From Hepsetus odoe (lineage: Eukaryota; Chordata; Actinopteri; Characiformes; Hepsetidae), in contig CM029368.1 in the NCBI GenBank assembly GCA_017165825.1, positions 3,083,030 through 3,147,029 on the forward strand: a stretch of 64,000 nt of DNA, written 5' to 3'. Of this stretch, positions 37,405-50,398 are shown piece after piece. How positions within the stretch are numbered: the stretch's first letter is position 1; the number at the start of each line of letters is the position of its first letter. Below the pieces are notes generated by a model. It did not search any database. It worked only from the letters and a program-made list of their open reading frames with translations, and was not told where the DNA came from. The position numbers were made by a program, and so were the translations under genes.

Positions 37405-38395
37405 CCTTTCACCTTAATGCCAAAAGTATGCATCCTATACTCATTCATTGTTGAAGTAATGTTATGGTATATTCGACTCCCATTTGCATTAAAAGCTCTC
37501 CCTGAAATTCAGCCCAAATTGGACCTTAAGATGGTTATTTCCTGTCTTGCTCCAGCTTTAATAGGTGTTTGTGGCTGGTGCTGAATTGAGCTGATTGCAC
37601 CGAAAAACACTTGACAGAACGTGTCTCTGCACCTTAAGCAGCAAACATTAGCGGTGGCTTTTCTTCTGTTTACTCAGGGATCAGTGGGGACCTGTGGAAT
37701 AATCAATGGTGGATTATCTGACGGCACATCCTGGGCTTCAGGGAGGTCGTCTAATCCGGCCCTACTATTATTGCCATTGATTAGACATTGCGAAGGTGTT
37801 TGAACTTAGTGGATCGTGGGTTGCTTTGGTGGCTGGAAGCGGCGTAGATAAGTGTCTTTGATTAGCACAGAGTGGCCCTGTGATGTGCTCTGGTCCAGTC
37901 AGACCCAAGTAAGTGTGCTGTAGTTAAAATATAACCTTGCTATACAAGAAGACCTTTTTTCTCAATGCTTGCTTTTCAACATTTTCTCTGAGCAAAAAAC
38001 AAGTTGCAATAAAAAGAATGCAGCTAAAATGCAAAACCACAAGCACAGCTGTAAGAAGCACACAAACTTTTAAATGTGATTTATTTCCATAAATATTTAA
38101 TAAGCAACAGACACTGAATAAATATGTGGAGATCATGTTTCCCATCTTGTACGACTGAAATATGAACCTCAGGAAATAGAGATTCTATTAGACGATTGTT
38201 TTTTTTTTTTCCTCCCCTGTATCACTCTGCTGTAATGACATATGTATATGTTGCTGCTCACCCCTCATTCGTTCACTTCTTTCTGTTCCATCCTGAAGCA
38301 ACTTTCAGCTCAAATGGTTCTCTACCCTGTGCATTGCGGCCTTGCTTCCTTGCTTTCATCTGCCTTCTTTCCTTCATCTCTTCATTCTCATATGC

Positions 38396-38398
<3 letters not shown>

Positions 38399-38436
<38 letters not shown>

Positions 38437-38443
38437 TCTCTCT
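38399..38443. repeat. (TC)n microsatellite
   Basis: A nearly pure TC run of about 45 nt with one extra C. Confidence 0.95.
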
Positions 38444-41400
38444 TTATTCTGCAGCAGTATTAAATTTGTAGTTTCTCAATTCAGCCTGATTTGGCTGTAC
38501 ATCATATAATACATTTCCTCACAGTGTGGGAGAATGCATTCATTTTATTTTGAAATCATTGTTGTTTTTTTCTTTTGGTCAGTTTATCAGATCTGATAGA
38601 TGAGATGACAGACTGTTAATGAGATTGTGAGTGTACAGACATACAGGTGTGACTCAGGGTATGTAGAACATTTTGAGAAAGAGTGTGATTTAGTTGGAGT
38701 GTTGGAGGAGAAAACGAGTTGAAGGAGAATGACTTCTCTCTCTCCCTCTCTCCTGGCCTGGCTGAATGGATGGCTGTTTTTCTTCCCACCCCCAACACAC
38801 ACACACAGCCTCCTGTGCACCATCAGCAGAACGTCTCTGTGTGTGAGGCTCCTGCATTTTCCAGCCACAGAGTACCATATTGGCTCTACTAATTGTGGAC
38901 AGGAAATCAGAGTGTAGCATGTGTCCCACACTAAATGACTAGAACACGGTGCATTGTGAGGGTTTTTTTTTTTTCTTTTTTTTTCTTGCCTTTTCTTTGA
39001 GCCTGCACAATAAATCGTTGGTCAGTTGTTATGCTGATACTGACATTTGCAGATCTGATACTGCATGACAGGAAAATGACAGCGAGTCTCGTAAACAATC
39101 ACAGGGTTTTTGTGCTGCCATCACCCTGACCAGTCATAGATCGAAAAGTTTCTTTAGGTGTTTGGATGAAGGTTTTGTGCGGTCAGTTGTAAGCAGAATT
39201 AGTTTTGTGTTGGGCTTAGTTAAGGGAACATATGGACTGATCACAGTATTTTGAGGGCTTCTACAGATGATATTTAGGATGTGAACTGGTTGTCTGCTTT
39301 TAATTGTGCCCACAAAAAATGCTTTTCCTCTGTTTTCAGTAAAGTGTGTGTGTTTGTGCGTGTGTGTGTGCGTGCGTGCACTGCTATCAACCCCTCACCA
39401 CTCTTTATTGATCTCCCTCTTGGTCTAATGATCTGCTTTTAAAGTTAGTAATGGCCTGATTTACCAGAACTGTTCAAATTACTTTTGTAAATGCAGCACA
39501 GAGAAAATAAGGGCAATGCTAAACATATGTCTTGTGGTCAGGCTCTTACGTGGCGTTAATGTCTTTTGGTTCCAGCATTTATTTTTTTCCTCTCGCAAAT
39601 AAACAAAAAGTTCTTTTCACTGAGAGCTGCCTTCCTCACTGTAAATCTCTGTGTAATGGAACTTGACAATTTACCAGCATGGAGCTGCTTTGCTATTCAT
39701 AGGGAAATTGAACATAGCACTCAAATCGATTCTGCATTTTCAGACATCTTCACCACGTCTCCCCACCCCCAGGGTCTATTAATACCCAGTGATTGCAAAC
39801 GGCACGCAACAGTTTTTTTCTGCATAGGTTTGCAGCAGAAAATAAATAAAAAATAGAAACTCTATAGAAGCACTTGAAGTGAATTAAAAAAAAAAAAAAC
39901 ATTTACTGCAAGGTTGGCTGTACAGAAAAACAGGTTAAATTAAGTGGCATGTTTTATGAAACGCCATAAATCACGTAATGTGCACAAGAGTCATCACAAA
40001 TGGGCATAAAAATGCCAGAATTGGTTTAAATGCCTTGTAGGGCTGAGTTAAAGAGCTCCGTCTAATGGGCCTCAGACCTGGTCAGGAAAAGGCTGTAAAT
40101 GTCTTTGGCACATACGCTCATTATTAGCACCTAGACGGAGGGAGTTGTTGCCTTAAAGTTTAAATGGCTGCGTTTCGCAGCTGTGTGTGTGTGAATGTGT
40201 GTGTGTGTGTGTGTGTGTGTACCTGTGTGTTTGTGCTTCTGGCTGGCTATGTAATGGGCCCATTAGCTGCTCAGCAGCCCAGAGAGAGAGAGAGAAAAAC
40301 GAGAACAGGAGAGACAGAAAATGAGAGCTGGAGAGAGCGAGAACAGACAGTGTGTAGAGCAAGCTGAAGGCTAAAGGCACTAAATGAAGGAGAGGGATCT
40401 CACAGTGATGGAAGAGTAATGAAACACTAACAAGGAGCAGTTGAAGATGGTGTATGTGTGTGGGTGGGTGTTGGGGGGTATGGAGGGAGCAGCAGGAAAT
40501 GAAAGACAAAGGCTGTATGTTTACATACACCAGTACACCATTTAGTACACTGTTTTTAATCCTCCCAGAAGTTAATAACATGGATAATGTTGTCACAGTG
40601 GCATCTGTCAAGGTGTGGAATATTGTAGGTAGCAGGTGAACAGCCAGTTCAATGAGTGTTAAGGAAAGTGGGCGGAGGCTGTGTGATAGTCTGCCGAACC
40701 TTTGCCTCCTCATTCATGTGTTTGTCACTTTAACACCCCCTGTCCAAGCAGCAGGTTCTGCACTGCAGGTTTTGCAACATTATTACCTTGGGGTAGTGTG
40801 CTCTTACAGCAGCATAATGTGAAATTACTGCAGAAATAGTTAAAGAATGGCTTCAGAAACATAAATAGGTGTGTGTGTGTGTGTGTGTGTGAGAGATATT
40901 CCATGGTTTATGGTGTCCAGAACTGCTGTAAAATAACTGGTTTATAAATGAAATTCTGTTTTCAGGGATATTTCTGTGCGTGTATACACACACACACACA
41001 CACACGGCGCTGTCTGCATGTGCTCCTCTTGTGCTGAGTTGAATTTGCTGCTCTATTTATTTCAGAAGTGGACTCAGGCTTGGAGGAGGAGGAGGAAATC
41101 TGCAGGAGATGCATAATCTGGAGCCTCTCTCTCTCTATCACACCAGCAGTAGCAGTGGGGGTCTGATTTTCCCCAACACACTGCTTCTCTCCTCCCTGTG
41201 TGATGCCTCCTGACAGGTGGTGTGCTGGTGTTCGACATGAGCCTCAGTAACACTGCAGACTGATCCTGCTTTGTAGCTGCAAACACATTTAAAGGAAGGA
41301 AAGAAAACTGCTGAATGAAAATAAGGAAGTACTGATTAGTATGCAGTTCTGCTGATTGGTGGCTGCTAGATTACATTTAGTATTATTTAGTGCGTTCACA

Positions 41401-42916
41401 GCACCTATGCAAAGAGACAGTTTGGTGGAAAAGCTAATGTGACAGAGTATTATGTAAATGCAGACATGCTTGTTGGTGACCTCTTATTTCCATTCTCTGT
41501 TAGCATCGGTCGAACTGCTGCTTTAATTGGAATGGCATGTAGCTGAAGTGTGTGTGTGTATGTGTGCGTGTGTGCATACTGATTACTAAGTGTGAATGTG
41601 CTCGTTCACCTTACTGTGATTAATAACAGCTGGTTATGTAATTAAAAAAAAAATTGTAATTCAGATCAGAAGATTTGTCAGCAATAAATAGCTGCATTAG
41701 GGGAAGAAAGTGTGTGTGTGTGCGTGTGCGTGTGCGTGCGCGCGCTCATTTACCTAGTTGGACTGTTACTGTTTGCTTTGGGTCAAGTTTAGCTGATTAT
41801 TATTTAACTCAAATTGAGCAGAAGTGAAAGTGTGTCACAGGGTCAGATGGTCTCCTCAAAGAATCTGCTGTGTTTCTGCTGAAGAAAATGGGTGGAAAAG
41901 CTCTGGACAGCTGTAAACTCTACACTCATTCTGAGAATGCATTCTGCTTTAGTGAGTTTAGATGCGTCACAAAGCAATAGCAGTGAAATGTTTGACAAAA
42001 GTTGGATATTTCATAAATAAGTTCTTCAAAGCCATTCAAACTAATGTGGCTAATTCAAATGCCTATTTTCAATCTTGATCCCCTGGAAAATCTAGAATGA
42101 TGAAATGACTATTTAGATTCTGGTGCATAAATTCCAGGCTTCTCCAAAGCTCTAGAGTGCACTGGAGAATATATGAGGTGATTTCATTTCAAGAACAAGC
42201 AGATGAGATAAGGAAGGGATTAGGTTTTGCTGAAATTTTTAGAGGCTGGATTTGAGTTTCTACAGTTTCCCCTCCACTCTTTGGTATGACCTTCTTCATT
42301 TAAGTACTTGCTCCTGTCCATGGTGCCTAAGGTACCTTGTTACAGTACCTTCTAACTTTTTTTTTTTTTTTGCAGAATAAAAGCAAAAATCTGTCCATTT
42401 AAAGTGCATAATTATGAAAAAAAAAAACTCCCAGTGCTGTTGCTTGTGAAGACTTGCAGCAAAAAAGTAAATTTTTTTTATTAAATTAAACGTTTGACAA
42501 TTTATTGGGATGGCAATAAATAGTGTATGGTAACACATCCCTAGAGTGTCAGATGGCAAAACACCAAAAAATGGCACACCATATCTCCACACATCCAAAT
42601 AGGTTCCCAACTGGTCAAATATTATGTGGGTGAGACATCCAAACATCTTGTGATTAACCGTTTGCCACCAGAGTATCCCTGCTTGCAGGATGCTGTTTCT
42701 GTCTGGGGAGCCCTAAGAGACAGGAGGAGAAAGCAACATAGGATGGGGTTCTGGACAGAACAAAGTGTGTGTGTGTGTGTGTGTACGAGCGTGTTCAGGT
42801 TGGTGCAGCTGTCCTACCAGAATCACTGTTCTACTTCCTGCTGGTCCAAAACTCTCTAGACTACTTTGAAGTTCTGGACAAATCACTGGGCCCTGTTTGC
42901 ATTCTGACCTTGGTAT

Positions 42917-42918
<2 letters not shown>

Positions 42919-42952
<34 letters not shown>
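42919..42952. repeat. (AC)n microsatellite
   Basis: An uninterrupted AC run of 34 nt. A GT run of about 20 nt lies roughly 150 bp upstream, so the two could pair. Confidence 0.95.
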
Positions 42953-42957
<5 letters not shown>

Positions 42958-45764
42958 GTCACATACACACAACAGCATCTCTGGGTCACTGCATACAGAC
43001 AGCTGTGCGTCTCCCTGTGTGTTCTGGAGGAGGCTAAACAGTATCGCTTTACAGCACTGATTACTTTAGGGACCACATGGTGGTTGCTGTTTTGTGAAGG
43101 TGGTCGGGAGCTGTGTGCCGGTGAATACTGGGACACTGGATCTCTCTCTTGGTTCAAGATTAAGGACCTGAGATGAACAGATCCTTTATTTGAAGTGAGA
43201 GTTTAGCAGAAAATGCCTAATTTGGTTCTTTTACTTTAATGGTTGGTGGTCAGCGTACTTGGTGCTTTAGTTAACACTACAAGGCTCATGTACCTAAGAA
43301 GGACATGATCTTTTTGCAAAATAATGAAAACTTGTTTCAAATCAGATGAAGGTGCAAAATGATAATAGGTTGAAAGAATTTTTTTTTTATATGCTTTTTA
43401 AGCAAGTATAAGTGCTTATAACATTGCAGAGTTTTTGCAGTTGAATTTCCACTTTTACCCTGATGCCTCAGCCCTTCTGGAGATGAGAAAAGGGATTTGA
43501 CTTGTAAATTTTATTCAAAGCTTATGTGAGGGAGCCGCGAGTTCTGCTCTAAATGTATAATTTGAGTCCGTGGGGTTGGGGCAGGCAAGGGGACGGCAAA
43601 CACCAGCAGCGCTGCACATTAAACAGACATTGATCGATCTTTCATATGATTGTTTATTTTGCAACGGCTGGCAGTGATGGATGGACGTTTTTGCACGTTT
43701 GAAGATGTAGGGAAGATGTGATGTGCTTTATTGCTTTTCCTCGCGGATGATGGAGGCTTCAGGAAGAGAAGGCTTCACTGGAGGGACCTGTCATCACTCC
43801 TCATCTCTGGCAGCTATCAGATAGTTCTTTAATTACTCGCCATGTTCAAGCCTGTTGTAATAACTCTCACACTCCATATGGATGTGGAACACACTTTTGA
43901 GCTGTAGCATGGAGACATTGTGCTGTGCAAAGATAAGGAGAGGTCACAGGTCATCTGGGACAAAATGACACAGAAAATAAAACATCTTTAACACCCTTGA
44001 GGAAAGAGTTGTTTTTTAAATCTAAGTTGACATGCGGAATTCCTCTTTCTTTACGAAGCCTGGTTTTTGCCTTTTCTCGTTTGGTCTCTTAGATCCATTT
44101 ATTAAATTGGTGTGGGTTTATTGGCCCTTTAATTGGTTCTTGACTATTTTCTTTTCCTCTAAAAGCTACCATTTATGTTACTGTGCATTTTAATGCTAAT
44201 GTATTTAAGCTCTGCTTTGATTGGCTTCTTTATAAATTGAGGATGAGTGGAGCTAATGTGTTGTAGGCTGAGTAGGTGAAAATGTGTGTGGCTTTCCTGA
44301 TTTCATAACATTGAGTTTAAAATGGGCTGATTTTCCTGCTCAGTTTCCACACACAGACTATGGACTGAACATTGGATTTAGAAACTTTAACTGTTTTTAT
44401 ACACTCTGCCTTTCTAAAAAGTGAGGAAAGTTTGTTTTTCTGTTGTGTTTAAATGGTACTTGGGAAATGACCTTGTTTTGGTCATGACTGTTATAACTGT
44501 GGTGGTGAAACCCTTCCGTCTGTGTCATATTTTCAGTGAGCAAGGATAAAGCTGGGCCTGGCCTGCCCATGCACATGGCGGCATTAATTAAGTGAAGCTT
44601 TTTGGATGAAGGTGTGGTGTAATAGCTCATTGTCAGTGAGGCTGTGCCACAGTTCAAATGCGCTGTTATTGCAAGCAGCCCTCGTGCAGTAAATGGCTGT
44701 GTTTGGCAAGCATGCTAGAATGAGATAGAGAGGGAGGGCTGAGCACTTCTGTGTCAGATGCACTCAGAATGAGGTTAGCCAGCAGTTTCAGCTTATGTGG
44801 GTGATACAGAAGCAGTAAAACATGGCAATACTTCATTGTGTATAATATACAATCGTGTTGGGTGTAATAGTTGACTGCTATCTGTCAATCAGAGGACGCT
44901 TGGTTCCCCTTTTCGAGCCTTGGTACGTCCCAAGGTTTCTTCCTCCAGCTTTAAGGAGTTGTGTTTTTGTGCCCCCCCCCCTTACCCTTGTCACACTTGG
45001 CTTATTCACTATTGGCTCAGCAGATTCTGTAAATCTGCTTTTAATGAGTTTTCAGTTTGTACTGTAACTATGCTCTTTTTGTTGGCACTGACCGAATACC
45101 AGGTTTCTCTTAACTATATTTTTGTATCCGAAGCTAAAAAGGGTTATTCTTGTATAAACTCATACCTGGATTATGTTAAAGATGATGTATAAGCGAGTGC
45201 TAAAATGAAATGTTAAATGTTGTACCAGCTAATTAGCATGAATCAAGACTGGTTTTCTCAAATTGATGCTAAAGGCTGAATGCATTCAGATAAGGCACAG
45301 TGTAATGCTGATGGGCTTCTACAGCAAAGGGGGTGCATGGACAACCTTTGAGCCTCTCTTTATTTCAAAAGTCCAACCTTTCAGGATGGTTGGAGGCGAT
45401 AGGGGATTGTAGGACCCCAGGGGATTCTTTTTCCATTCTCTCCTTTTCTTTTAGTGCCTTTTTTCATGAAATCGGCACCACTTTGTCATGTAAAGGACCT
45501 TTTCTTTAGTAGAGGGTGAAGAGAGGGGGGTGGGGTGTCAGGACCCAAAGGGCTGGGGGAAATTCACTAGTTCTTGATTGACAAGGGCCTTTCACTGCTG
45601 GAGCTAAGTCTTTCCCATCGAGGTGAGCAGTGTGAGTGAGCTTTGACCCCCAGGCCACCTGCTTGACCTGATGCTTGAAAACCAAAAAACTCCCAAAACC
45701 AGACACATCACAAAAAAAGAGATTTTCCATGTAGCTTTGGAAATTAAGGGAAAATGACTATTTG

Positions 45765-45912
45765 CCGTTGTGAAACGCAGCATAGCACACAGTGAAACAA
45801 TGAAATGCATTTGCTGCAATTAACCCACACACATGTCCAGTCATGGGGACTGTTCCTTGCTCAAGGGTTCCTCTGAGCCATCTACTGGTCTGGGGTTCGA
45901 TCCAATGACCTT
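45765..45912 (-). mobile_element. tRNA-derived SINE, family B, diverged reverse copy
   Basis: The plus strand reads agcacacagtgaaacaatga, ctgcaattaaccca, ccttgctcaaggg and tctggggttcgatcc. This is the reverse complement of the family B order seen at 37205-37404. The head end is at the right. Confidence 0.75.
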
Positions 45913-47049
45913 CCAAACTTCCAAAATTTGGATCAGTTTTGATTACATGTTGTAATCTGTGATTTACACAAAGTGAATTAAACTCGTTTTTCATTCGGTG
46001 GTCTGTTTAATGAGTCTGAATCTTGAGGCGGATTACCACATGATTCAGATTCTCAGATTTCTAATTGTTCAGATTAACAACTCTGAATTGTAAATAAATT
46101 AAAAAAACAAAAAAAAAAATAACACTTTGACATTTATCATTCAATTCCTATGGGCAGCCTCTTAGGCAGAACTGAGTGCTATCAGTTTTTTCCCATTCCT
46201 TCCCTGATGTCATCTCATATTTTGTGGGCTGAGGTATGACTTTTTGCCATCTTGTAATTGGCCACTTATTGTGACCTGAAAGCTTATTCCCATGGCAGAT
46301 TTCATTTCCTGTGAGGTCTAAACTGGGTCGCTGCTGTTTTAGGAACAATAAAACCATATTTGGCCCTTCTGAACCTCTGTGAGCTTTTGGCCAGAATGTG
46401 TTTTGGCAATAAGTTCTCTTAATTTTCTTAAATAAATCTGCATCTCGCTGTGTGCTGTATTTTGTTTATAGAGATGGAGTATGGGTACATGTCAAATAAG
46501 TTATTTGTGTTCTGTGAATGTTTTTGTCTCACTAAGGTGCAATATGTGAGATCACCTTTGGCTGCTGGATGGTTGTTGTGCTCTGGGTTTGGTGTAGCCT
46601 GTAAAACAGTGCATTTGACCACAAAGAACTGAGCCAGGGGAGCATTTGTGAATTTTGAATTGCTGTGTGTGCGTGTGCATGTGTATGTGTGTGTCATGGT
46701 CAGCATATGTTCACTGCAACAACCCCCCTGCTCTCAATTAATTCTGCTCCATATGGATCCAGAGCACATAATGGAGAATGTGTGTAAGGGTGAGTGAAGG
46801 AAGTGCTTCATATCTTTCCATTAAAGTAAAACACAGAAGCACCACAGGAACCAGCTCCCTGTTAGAGACACTCTGACCTGCACGAGAACTGAGGTCTCAT
46901 TGGGCATGAACTCCATGAGGATTTGACTTCATTGGAACTACAGAGAAACAGGAGTCACAAGCTGAGCCTTAAGACAAGCTGCATGGAAAATGTTCAATTT
47001 ATGGAACAGAACAATTTCTTTCTGATTCTTGAGCTTAAGATAAGGGGTA

Positions 47050-47051
<2 letters not shown>

Positions 47052-47084
<33 letters not shown>

Positions 47085-47100
47085 AAAGAGAGAGAGAGAG
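47052..47100. repeat. (GT)n followed by (GA)n
   Basis: 29 nt of GT, then tttgaa, then about 15 nt of GA. Confidence 0.92.
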
Positions 47101-49037
47101 TCTCAGCCCTTAATCCTTCACACAGTCAAGAGGTCAAAAATCAGTGATACCTTTTAGAAATGTATAAAGGGAGATAACAGTGATTTACAAAGCTGCAGCT
47201 CTAGAGAGCAAACGACAGTTATTATGAGACAAATACGCCATGGAGGCAGGTTTTATACCTTTCGGAGGTTAATCTGTCTTCTGACCACATTGTTAACTGA
47301 TTCTTCTTGAAATGGTACTTTTAGCTTATCTTACACTGGACATTTGTGCCATTTAGTCTGAAGTCAAACCAAATAATGAATATGACTAAATAATAGTGTC
47401 TATTAATTAAGCTTCAAACAATGGTAATCAGACTTTTCTATAGAGAAGTCTTATTAGATGGGTGACCTCAGACTCCATCACCCTCTTTTTAATCAGTGTT
47501 ATATTTAGAATGTGGTCATGAACAGTGTGTTAAAACTGATTGTTGAATTTACAGTAAATACCCATCATCTATTGAACAAACTTAAATTTGGTATTTATAA
47601 AACATATACCTAAATGCAATTATTGTCTATTTTTTTTATACTAGAATAAAATGTTTTCTCTCTATAGGCTGAGGTTTTATTTCTTAAAACATGTAGTTTG
47701 ACCACATGCAAACATTTACAGATTACAACTTTAATACAGGTTGGAATTATTATTTTGCATTTTTATTACCACCATGTCAAGTTCATCATTATCAGAATAG
47801 TTTCTGTTCTCTTCTGTAGAAATTCCTTTCTGGGTATTTGAGGTTTACTCACTGTTTCTGTCTGTACATACAGGCCTGAGAGTTTATCAAAACAAACCTG
47901 TGTGTGTAATAACTCCACTTTCACCGGTTAACTAAAGGTGAAGGAGCCTTTGGTCCGCACCTTTATCACCCACTGTCTAGGTGCCATAAAAGCATAACAA
48001 GCTCTTTACTACCGCGTCCTGTACAGGTCACCTACAGAGCTGGGACCCCCTGCTGTAAAACACTCTCTCAGCAGCTTTAAGGAGCTCGCTTTAGCCCCCG
48101 AACAGCGCAGGATGTTCAGCCATTAGCATTTAAAACATGAGAGGTGACGTGGAAGATGATCCTGCAGTAATTATTGGTAGAGCTAATCAGGTAATTAGTA
48201 TGTGAGGGAAGTGATTTGTGCAGGGTCTTCATCGTGTGTGTTTAAAGCAGGATAATAGTTATCCTCTTACACACAAACACACATGCACAGACACTGAAAA
48301 CAATGTAACCGTTGCAGTTGATAGAGGGTGTTGTTAATTGTCAGGGTTTGTATAGTTTTTCTTTTGTGGAGCCCCTGTTGCCTTAAATGTTTTTACTTAA
48401 TTATATTTTCAAATCAACAGTCTGTACATCTGTAACTACAGAGCACATTGGTTTTGTGATATCTGAATCATTTACAGCACTTCTGTAAGATCGTGTGGTC
48501 TGATAAGTATCTCTGTGTGGAGGTGGGGTGATCTAGCGTTCTTATGGCCAGTTTGCATGTGACGAGAAAAGAACAACTTGGCACTTTGCCATTAGTTCAA
48601 AAAGGACTAATTGATATTAATCTGAATTTGGGCACATGAGGTCCTCGCATTTCCCTAGTATTTACTTTATTTCAACATTAATATTTAAATTTCTCTTTAC
48701 GCCTTTTCACCCAAAAACTATTAATGTTTGCTTTTATTGTTTTTCAGATGTTGTTTACCCTACATTGAGGGCAGGACTGGGGGAGGGGGTGGGTTACTCC
48801 AGTATGAATGGGGTGGATGGCTGAAGTGTCACGGCGCTTTGGCCCATGTGCTGCCCTCCTTTTTGTTGTGTGATTGACGCGTGGGCTGGCGTGGCGCGCG
48901 GTGCCAGGACCCCGTGGGTAATGATGCAGGCAAACACTCCTGAAGGGAACGCTTGTTACTCCCTGACAGTTAAAGAACCACTCACCCTGCCAACGTATCC
49001 AAAGCCAGCTGATGTATATTTATGAAGCTTGTTAGAG

Positions 49038-49135
49038 ACCGAGAGAGAAGGAGAGAGGGAGAGAGGGAGGGAGGGAGAGACAGAGACAGACAGAAAAGGA
49101 GAAACGGAGAGAAGGACTAAGAAAGAGAGAGAAAT
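49038..49135. repeat. GA-rich purine tract
   Basis: Degenerate gagagagg/gaggga units with a few cag interruptions over about 100 nt. Nearly all purine on the plus strand. Confidence 0.85.
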
Positions 49136-50277
49136 GTGTTGTTGAGCAGGTTTTCGATGGAGTTTGAAACACACGCAAAAGTGTATTTTGTTTCAGCGTT
49201 GTCTTTGTGTGTTATTATAAATATGGTATTTTTATTTGAAAAAAGCTTTCCTTTATAATGCAAAACATTTTAATAATGAATGAACTTGGAGAAATGCTCC
49301 AGAAGCACCAATTTTTCTAACTCTTTTTATTAACTTGTATTTAAATTAAATTGCTTCCCTTCTGTGAAGTTTTGGAAATTCTGTGTGTTTTCAGTAAAAA
49401 TATCTGTCCATTATGTTTTTAAATTCCTCAGGTACTGAAATGCAGTTTTTTTTTAGGAGACCTTCTGACAGTTCTTTGTACGAATGGTGTTTGTTTATTC
49501 GCCCAGAAAGTACATGAAAATAACCGCAGCCATTAAAACTATAAATCTTGAATATTGTGATGTTGTTGTTAGCTTAGCCTGATCCAGAGCTCTTCCATTC
49601 CCTGAAGAAGTCCATATTTACAGTTAACTCATGCATAAGTAGGTTATCTAATCAGTTCTTCATTAAATTAAAACTGATGCTGCAGATGGAGTTTAATGAG
49701 CAGTGAAAATTAGATGCTCTTGGAAAGTCAACTACACCACTTTTATTATGCCACAGTGAATTTTAAAAACGTTCTCATTAATTGGCTCATTTTTTGTGCA
49801 AATAAAAAAAAATCAGGCTGGCTTTTTGATAATGCTGATGGTTATAATCCATCACATAAAACTTGTTTCACTGTTCTAGTTGTAAGAGGCACTGAATTGC
49901 TTCCTGTTCTGGCTCATTTTCTCAGGCCATATGTGATGCGGTGGACTGAAATGTATATGTTTCTGTGTATCTAAATCTCCATGTCCTCTTACACTTTCAC
50001 CTCTTCTAGCATGTAAATCCCACTGCCGAGCAGATCGGACCTCCAATAATAGTTCTGCTTTTCCGTTAGTCAGCAGCTTTGTGCTCCGGTGGCTCTGTGT
50101 TCAGGACCACAGCTGCTCCTCTTCACTCTCCAGCCCTGAGTCGGGAGCCTGTCCTGCCATAAACACTCCACTGTATGCTCTCTTGTTTGTGTGTGTGTGG
50201 TGTGTGTGTGTGTGAGAATGAGAAAGGAGGGCATCCCAGGACGTACGTGTGTGGAGGGCAATCCAGGACACGTGCGG

Positions 50278-50398
<121 letters not shown>

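Larger units (their letters stand above)
30689..45760. other. Intron 1, third section: contents
   Basis: Unique AT-leaning DNA with GT/AC repeats at 33529-33557, 35786-35863, 40869-40892, 40986-41006, 41700-41745 and 42919-42952. A TC run lies at 38399-38443, T tracts near 33780 and 34187, and a pyrimidine-rich stretch at 34187-34282. One SINE lies at 37205-37404. Unrepetitive blocks with homeodomain-type motifs lie at about 37690-37880 and 39955-40150. No gene is seen. Confidence 0.65.

Noticed and set aside
40153..40713. Longest open frame in the window, 186 codons on the minus strand
   Set aside because: Its translation is leucine/serine/histidine-rich low complexity from CA, CT and TC repeats. 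It has no domain, no conserved motif and no codon bias.
48746..48824. Acceptor-like tttttcag followed by an open frame, as a hidden intron 1 exon
   Set aside because: The frame starting at the ATG after the acceptor stops within seven codons. The open frame through this stretch is glycine-rich chance sequence without a clear donor.
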